Position numbers and translations under genes: made by a program. Shown here piece by piece: positions 55,545-59,823 of a DNA stretch of 59,823 nt; positions within the stretch are counted from its first letter, which is position 1, and each line of letters starts with the position of its first letter. Source of the stretch: Gnetum montanum. Lineage: Eukaryota; Streptophyta; Gnetopsida; Gnetales; Gnetaceae. The notes under the pieces were generated by a model. The model did not search any database. It was given only the letters and a program-made list of their open reading frames with translations, and was not told the DNA's origin. Where the stretch lies: assembly GCA_015680685.1 (NCBI GenBank), contig MNCI01014376.1:273573-333395 (forward strand), read 5' to 3'.

Positions 55545-56545
55545 CTCAGTATGCCTAATCTTCCAATTGAGCAAAACAAATTTCCTCTACAATTCTACTA
55601 TGAAGATGTTTAACATCTAAAATCTTTCTATATCTCTACACAAAGAAAGGAAGATGAATCTTCAAAGAGTCAATAGTCTTGACTCTAAATAATGCAACAA
55701 ATGTTAAACCCGTAACTTCTCTTGAACCTATGTCAATAGTAGCCTTATCTAGTATCATTCCTTGAGATTTATGAATAGTCATGGTCCATGCAAATTACAA
55801 TGGTAGCTAACACGATGCTCCTTGGACCACAGGTACAATTGGCACATGATGAGGATTACCATCATCAAAGGGACATCCAATGTAAGAGTCAAAATCAACA
55901 ACAATGTATGATGGTAATGCAAGTGGTTGTTTACCAGGATGATATATAATACTATGGATCATGCCAAGTGCACTATTCACCAATCCTACTTCTGGCCAAA
56001 GGTTAACTATGAGTGTAACCCTTGCGCCTTCACATACAAGCAAAGATTGTTCAAAATCATTGTCATCATCATTTGAGATTCTAAATCCATGAGGATCTCT
56101 GTCTACTACACACACAATAATGGGTCTCTACATTTTTTGCAACATCTTCTGATTATGTGATTGGACTTTATCCTTTGTATCATATAAATGCATTGATTCT
56201 TCAAAATCGTTTAATCCACTCGAAGTGAATGGAAGATTCATTCGAGTAGCCAATAAATTATAATCTTCATCAAGGCTTTTTCCTTCTAAGATAGGCATCA
56301 ATACTTCCCTAAATCTTTGTTGTTTAGGATTAGTTCCAAACTGATGATAAAATGTGTCTAACACAACAAATGTATCAAATAATTGCCAAACTCCTACAAT
56401 ATCTAGATTCCTAGATGCATAAGGCACAACATCAAGCATAGGAGAAAGCTAACCCAAATCACCTATGAGTATAATTAATCTTCCTTTGAAAAATTCATTA
56501 TGATTTGATGAACCGCAATATCGTGTCCTGCCTCATCTTCTATAA
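55545..56545 (-). pseudogene. PIF1-like (Helitron-type) DNA helicase remnant
   Basis: Minus strand from 56545: DEAGHDIAVHQ (Walker B DEA), after a frameshift FFKGRLIILIGDLG*LSPML, then VWQLFDTFVVL...LMPILEGKSLDEDYNLL (56128-56439), VCEGARVTLIVNLWPEVGLV NSALGM and PSYIVVDFDSYIGCP (55807-56115), and finally WTMTIHKSQGMILDKATIDI with FVALFRVKTID (motif VI, family VALSRV). This is the C-terminal helicase half found in Helitrons and PIF1 paralogues. Stops and frameshifts disable it; the N-terminal Walker A part and any Rep domain are missing, cut at the neighbouring LTR. Confidence 0.85.
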
Positions 56546-57257
56546 ATTAGAGGCGGCACCCTTGGTTCCCACACACTTAGATTTAAACCCTTAGCCAGAC
56601 TCTTGCATTTTTGTCATTCCAAAGTTAGAATTATTTCTATGTGCCGGCAGTAGGAGTCATAGAGTGAATGGATCTTTATTCGAGCAATTTGTACCTGGGC
56701 ACAATTTTGTATACGATAATAAAGATGAACTTTATGATAAACCTTGCAACATACATATTAAGCTAATTAGTAATTAATTATTGTTTAATGCTTTCCTAGT
56801 TAATTAGTATCTATCTCAACCCTCAACCCCCTTAGTTAAATACACTCAATACGATTACTTCAAGCAGGCGTGTAGTGCTTGGTAACCCAATAATGATTAG
56901 CATTTGGTAATCCCAACAGTGTTGCACTGGTTCAAGATGTGTATGGCAAGTGGGAACGGATACTGGTGTTAGGAACATTTAGAAACTAGTTAATGTAAGT
57001 TAGCCAGTTAGTTCTCTCTCCCTCTTCTTTATTAGCAAAAGACATAAAAAAATACAAAAGCTATAAAAATCATATACCTCAAGTTTACTTAACCATATAA
57101 CCATGACAATACAAGTAAGTTTGGGAAGACAACGATTGATTAAACCCTAAGTGTTCCATTAAGGTGCATAAGCACTTGGTCCTTGGAGTTCAACCGGATC
57201 GTGCGTGAAACGCTCGTATTCGTATGGTTGAGTGTAGGGGTACCTCGCCACTCATCA
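56546..57257 (+). repeat. Ty3/gypsy 5' LTR (start approximate)
   Basis: TATAAATTA near 56550, a CAGACTCTTGCA stretch, TTTGTACCTGGGCACA, repeats of TTGGTAAYCCMA and an end CTCATCA at 57257, two bases before the primer site. Colinear with 30401-31255. Sequence upstream of the TATA box in that copy is absent here, so the LTR seems 5'-truncated at the helicase junction. Confidence 0.75.
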
Positions 57258-57258
57258 T

Positions 57259-57270
57259 TGGCGCCATTGC
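57259..57270 (+). other. Retrotransposon primer-binding site (tRNA-Asp type)
   Basis: TGGCGCCATTGC directly after the LTR end resembles TGGCGCCGTTGCCGGGGA, complementary to plant tRNA-Asp and used by many plant gypsy elements. One mismatch within these 12 bases; the following bases have decayed. Confidence 0.75.
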
Positions 57271-57380
57271 TAGAGACTTAGTTGTTTGTGCGCTGCGTAG
57301 AACATAGAAAATCATTCATATCGTTGGAACGTTAGAACGAACCCTTAGGGTTAATTAAAGAAAGACGAGACAACAGTACA

Positions 57381-57791
57381 TTGCACACTGAACAAGACAA
57401 GATGTCTTCTTCTTCGCATAAGAGCACTTCACCACCTAGGACTAATGCAAGAGGTAGTCGGCGGCATAATACACATAACCATGATCCATCAGTTCCTCAA
57501 CAGTTTCTTGTGGTATATACTCATCCCGATGAGTATGTGCCCAATTTCACCTTTATTCTCCACCAAGACCAACAACTGCGTTGGAGAGACTTGGAGGGTA
57601 ACATAGTGTTGCCTCTAGGCCGATCAGTTCCCAACATGCTCCTTCGTGCTCTCACACGAATAGGCATGCCGCTTTTATACGCAAAATACGTTGCACATGA
57701 TCATGACTCAAGAGACTATCATCCCAAAAAAGCACAACATCAAAGGGACTTGCAACAAGAGAGATACCATACATCTTTGAAGGGTAAATGA
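57381..57791 (+). pseudogene. Gypsy gag N-terminal frame (136 codons)
   Basis: Open frame just after the leader, starting MHTEQDKMSSSSHKSTSPPR, rich in Ser, His and Arg. It has no domain I recognise but is in the position of the gag N-terminus, and ends at a stop before the conserved gag domain in another frame at 58.3 kb. Confidence 0.55.
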
Positions 57792-58313
57792 CCCCATGAC
57801 GCTTTGCATGTTTTGAGCGAAATTGAGGATGGTGAACCTGCCTCAACAGGTTCTGCATGAAACGATGTTCCTCCTCCTGACATTGGTCAGGAGGTGGTGT
57901 ATCAAAACCTCCACTTCACTATTCACAACCTTGGTTCTGATACCCATGAACATGAAGTGTTCAACGAAGGAACACGAACACACGATAACGGTGGATGTTC
58001 TGATCGTGATCATGATTGAGGCCGAGACCACCAAAGAGAAGGTAGAAAACACCATCATGGTGATGGTTCTCCTTCTTCTTCACCTTCATTGTCATCTTCA
58101 CCCTCTCCTTCAATGTCTAGACGTAGTCATAGGAAAACCAATCATGAGAATAAGGGAAAATGAAGTGAAAGTCATCGATGAGATAGTCAAGAACGAGGAT
58201 GAGGGCACTCTAAAGAATCAAGGCATAGAAGAAGGAAGAGTAGGGAACTGTGTAGACACCATAGACGCTATGAATGAGACGATCACGAAGAACCCCTACT
58301 CACAACTAGAAGC

Positions 58314-58832
58314 ATGCTAGATATAACAGAAGCCATAAGAGTTCCAACAAGGCACCAAAAGGATAGTAGGATCAAGAGGTTAGACATGAACAACATCACA
58401 CGATTTGAAGGGGGATACAACACTGATCCTCAAAATCATTTACAAGTATTCCACGATGCATGTGCCTTGCAAAACATAGAAAATGAATGGCAAAAACTAA
58501 AGTTGTTCCCAAAGACACTAGTGAAAGAAGCTAAAAGCTGGTACCAGTCCTTAGAACCAAAATCCATTCGGAGGTGGATTACAATGTTAGAACTCTTCAA
58601 TGATAAGTACCAAACGTACTCCCAAGTGTCTAACCTGCAGAAGCAAATCCAAGGATGGAAGCAAGGAAATCATGAACCCTTGGATGATGCCATGGGCCAC
58701 TATTACACATTGTTACATCGTTGCCCTGGCCATGGTTATTCACAACAGGATCAAATATGCCATCTCATGGATGGACGTATGCCCAAGGAAGGTTATCAAA
58801 GCTTAGGTCTCATCAAATTCACAGACTGCTAG
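58314..58832 (+). pseudogene. Gypsy gag, conserved retrotransposon-gag domain
   Basis: 172-codon frame with NNITRFEGGYNTDPQNHLQV, FHDACALQNIENEWQKLKLF, AKSWYQSLEPKSIRRW and ELFNDKYQTYS, the Retrotrans_gag pattern (FxGxxDPxxHL...F...L...AxxWYxSLPxxSIxxWxxLxxxFLxKF). The preceding frame (57823-58320) is probably part of the same gag, shifted by an indel. Confidence 0.85.
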
Positions 58833-58834
58833 AG

Positions 58835-59275
58835 CAAGTTACCAAAGAAGAAGGTGAGCTACGAAAGAGAGAAAGTGCGAAAGAATACAATCGAGATCCT
58901 TCCCTCCGAAAAAGGGAAGTGAGATTTTGTGAGGAGAAAGAAGAGTCACCACTCGAAGAGATGGTGAATAGGAAAACTTTGCCTCTCAAAAAGTTAACAT
59001 CATAAGTATTGGCAAAGGTAAACCAAATGTGGGACTTCCTAGATAGTAGGTTTGAAACTGTTCTTAATATTGTTGAGGAGTCTAGGGAGCGAGGTAGTGA
59101 CCGCGACAAAAAGAAAAAGAGAGAAGTGGAAAATGCACGTAACAAGGGTAAGGAAAAAATGGCCATCATAGAAGAGGTTGTGGATTCAGACATGGACAAT
59201 GATAATGGATGCAAGATATGCCAATATGACCATCCTAAGGGATGTTGCCCAATGATCTCACATCTATAAGAGTCT
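58835..59275 (+). pseudogene. Gypsy gag C-terminal part with knuckle-like motif
   Basis: Lys/Glu/Arg-rich segment then CKICQYDHPKGCCP near 59211, a CX2CX3HX4C-like zinc-binding motif. A Pro/Tyr/Gln-rich stretch continues in changing frames to the end of the window. Confidence 0.6.
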
Positions 59276-59823
59276 GGGGTGTATGCACTCAACCCACGAC
59301 TAAATAAATGGCAAACACCCTGATGGTTACCTTATCCCCAAGGTAACCTAAGGTAGTTCCACCAACCTTCAACATATTATCCAAGTGGAACTCCACCACA
59401 ACCCATTGAGCAACATCAATAGTGGCAATACCCATAGTCATGGGGGATGCCACCACCAAGGCAAAAATACCCATACCAGTAGCCTGATCCATATGGCTAC
59501 TATGTGCAACATCCAATCTCTCCATGTGACTTTGTTGGTCATGTTACACAACATCACTACCAAGCCCGTGAGTATTATGGATCTCCTTCTCCTAGGAGAG
59601 ATAACCCACAAATATACCATCCTTCAAATCCATCTGCAGTTCTCACACTAATAGCTCCATTACCATCCACTCCAACAATGTAAAGGGAACTCCCTACTCA
59701 ACCATAGTAATGCAATGCCACACGGGCTGTAAATCCTCAACCCACTATTGGTTTTAACAACCGTATGAAGAAAAGACCTTTCTTCAGAACCAACAGTCCA
59801 ACCAAGCCCTTACAACCACAAGC

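Larger units (their letters stand above)
57258..59823 (+). mobile_element. Ty3/gypsy retrotransposon, 5' internal part, runs off the window
   Basis: Primer site, leader and gag are seen on the plus strand after the LTR at 56.55-57.26 kb. Protease and pol would lie beyond 59823. Gag is broken by several frameshifts, so this copy is probably inactive. Confidence 0.8.

Overview
This is a piece of a large, repeat-rich plant nuclear genome, most likely a gymnosperm (conifer type). The evidence is AT-rich DNA dense in decayed Ty3/gypsy, Ty1/copia, LINE and SINE sequence, plus one intact host gene whose five small exons are spread over about 27 kb, including a 19.7-kb intron packed with transposons. 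Species cannot be named from the sequence alone. Two single N bases (13434, 17396) show this is an assembled draft.

The only host gene I can support is on the minus strand, 53528 to 26278: a DHHC-type protein S-acyltransferase (palmitoyltransferase) of 436 residues. All five exons join in phase 0 with GT-AG introns of 2437, 2534, 1288 and 19681 bp. Its catalytic DHHC, DPG, TTxE (TTYE) and NPYN motifs are all present, so it looks functional.

Layout. 1-1250: GC-richer DNA with a 57-bp tandem repeat built on the palindrome GCGTATACGC. 1.25-14.65 kb: a decayed minus-strand Ty3/gypsy element (gag, protease, RT, RNase H, integrase in order from 12.66 to 7.3 kb) between two families of long direct repeats. 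14.65-17.24 kb: plus-strand Ty3/gypsy pol with a second RNase H-like domain (Tat-like), followed to about 19.2 kb by a CT microsatellite and two tandem-repeat systems. 21.2-23.6 kb: another plus-strand Ty3/gypsy pol relic. 26.28-53.53 kb: the S-acyltransferase gene. Its intron 4 holds, left to right, a SINE, a broken plus-strand copia, a gypsy-type LTR, an RTE-type LINE tail, a copia with both LTRs (minus), more SINEs, and a 5.7-kb LINE (plus) bounded by a perfect 19-bp target-site duplication. 53.6-54.8 kb: GC-richer probable promoter and 5' leader with short upstream ORFs. 55.5-56.55 kb: a minus-strand PIF1/Helitron-type helicase pseudogene. From 56.55 kb to the window end: LTR, tRNA-Asp-type primer-binding site and broken gag of a plus-strand Ty3/gypsy whose LTR is related to the one inside intron 4.

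I found no CRISPR, bacterial operon, rRNA or functional tRNA gene. The main interest is the giant intron as a datable stack of insertions, one or more tRNA-derived SINE families with visible target duplications, and the unusual tandem arrays. I see no convincing new enzymatic system.
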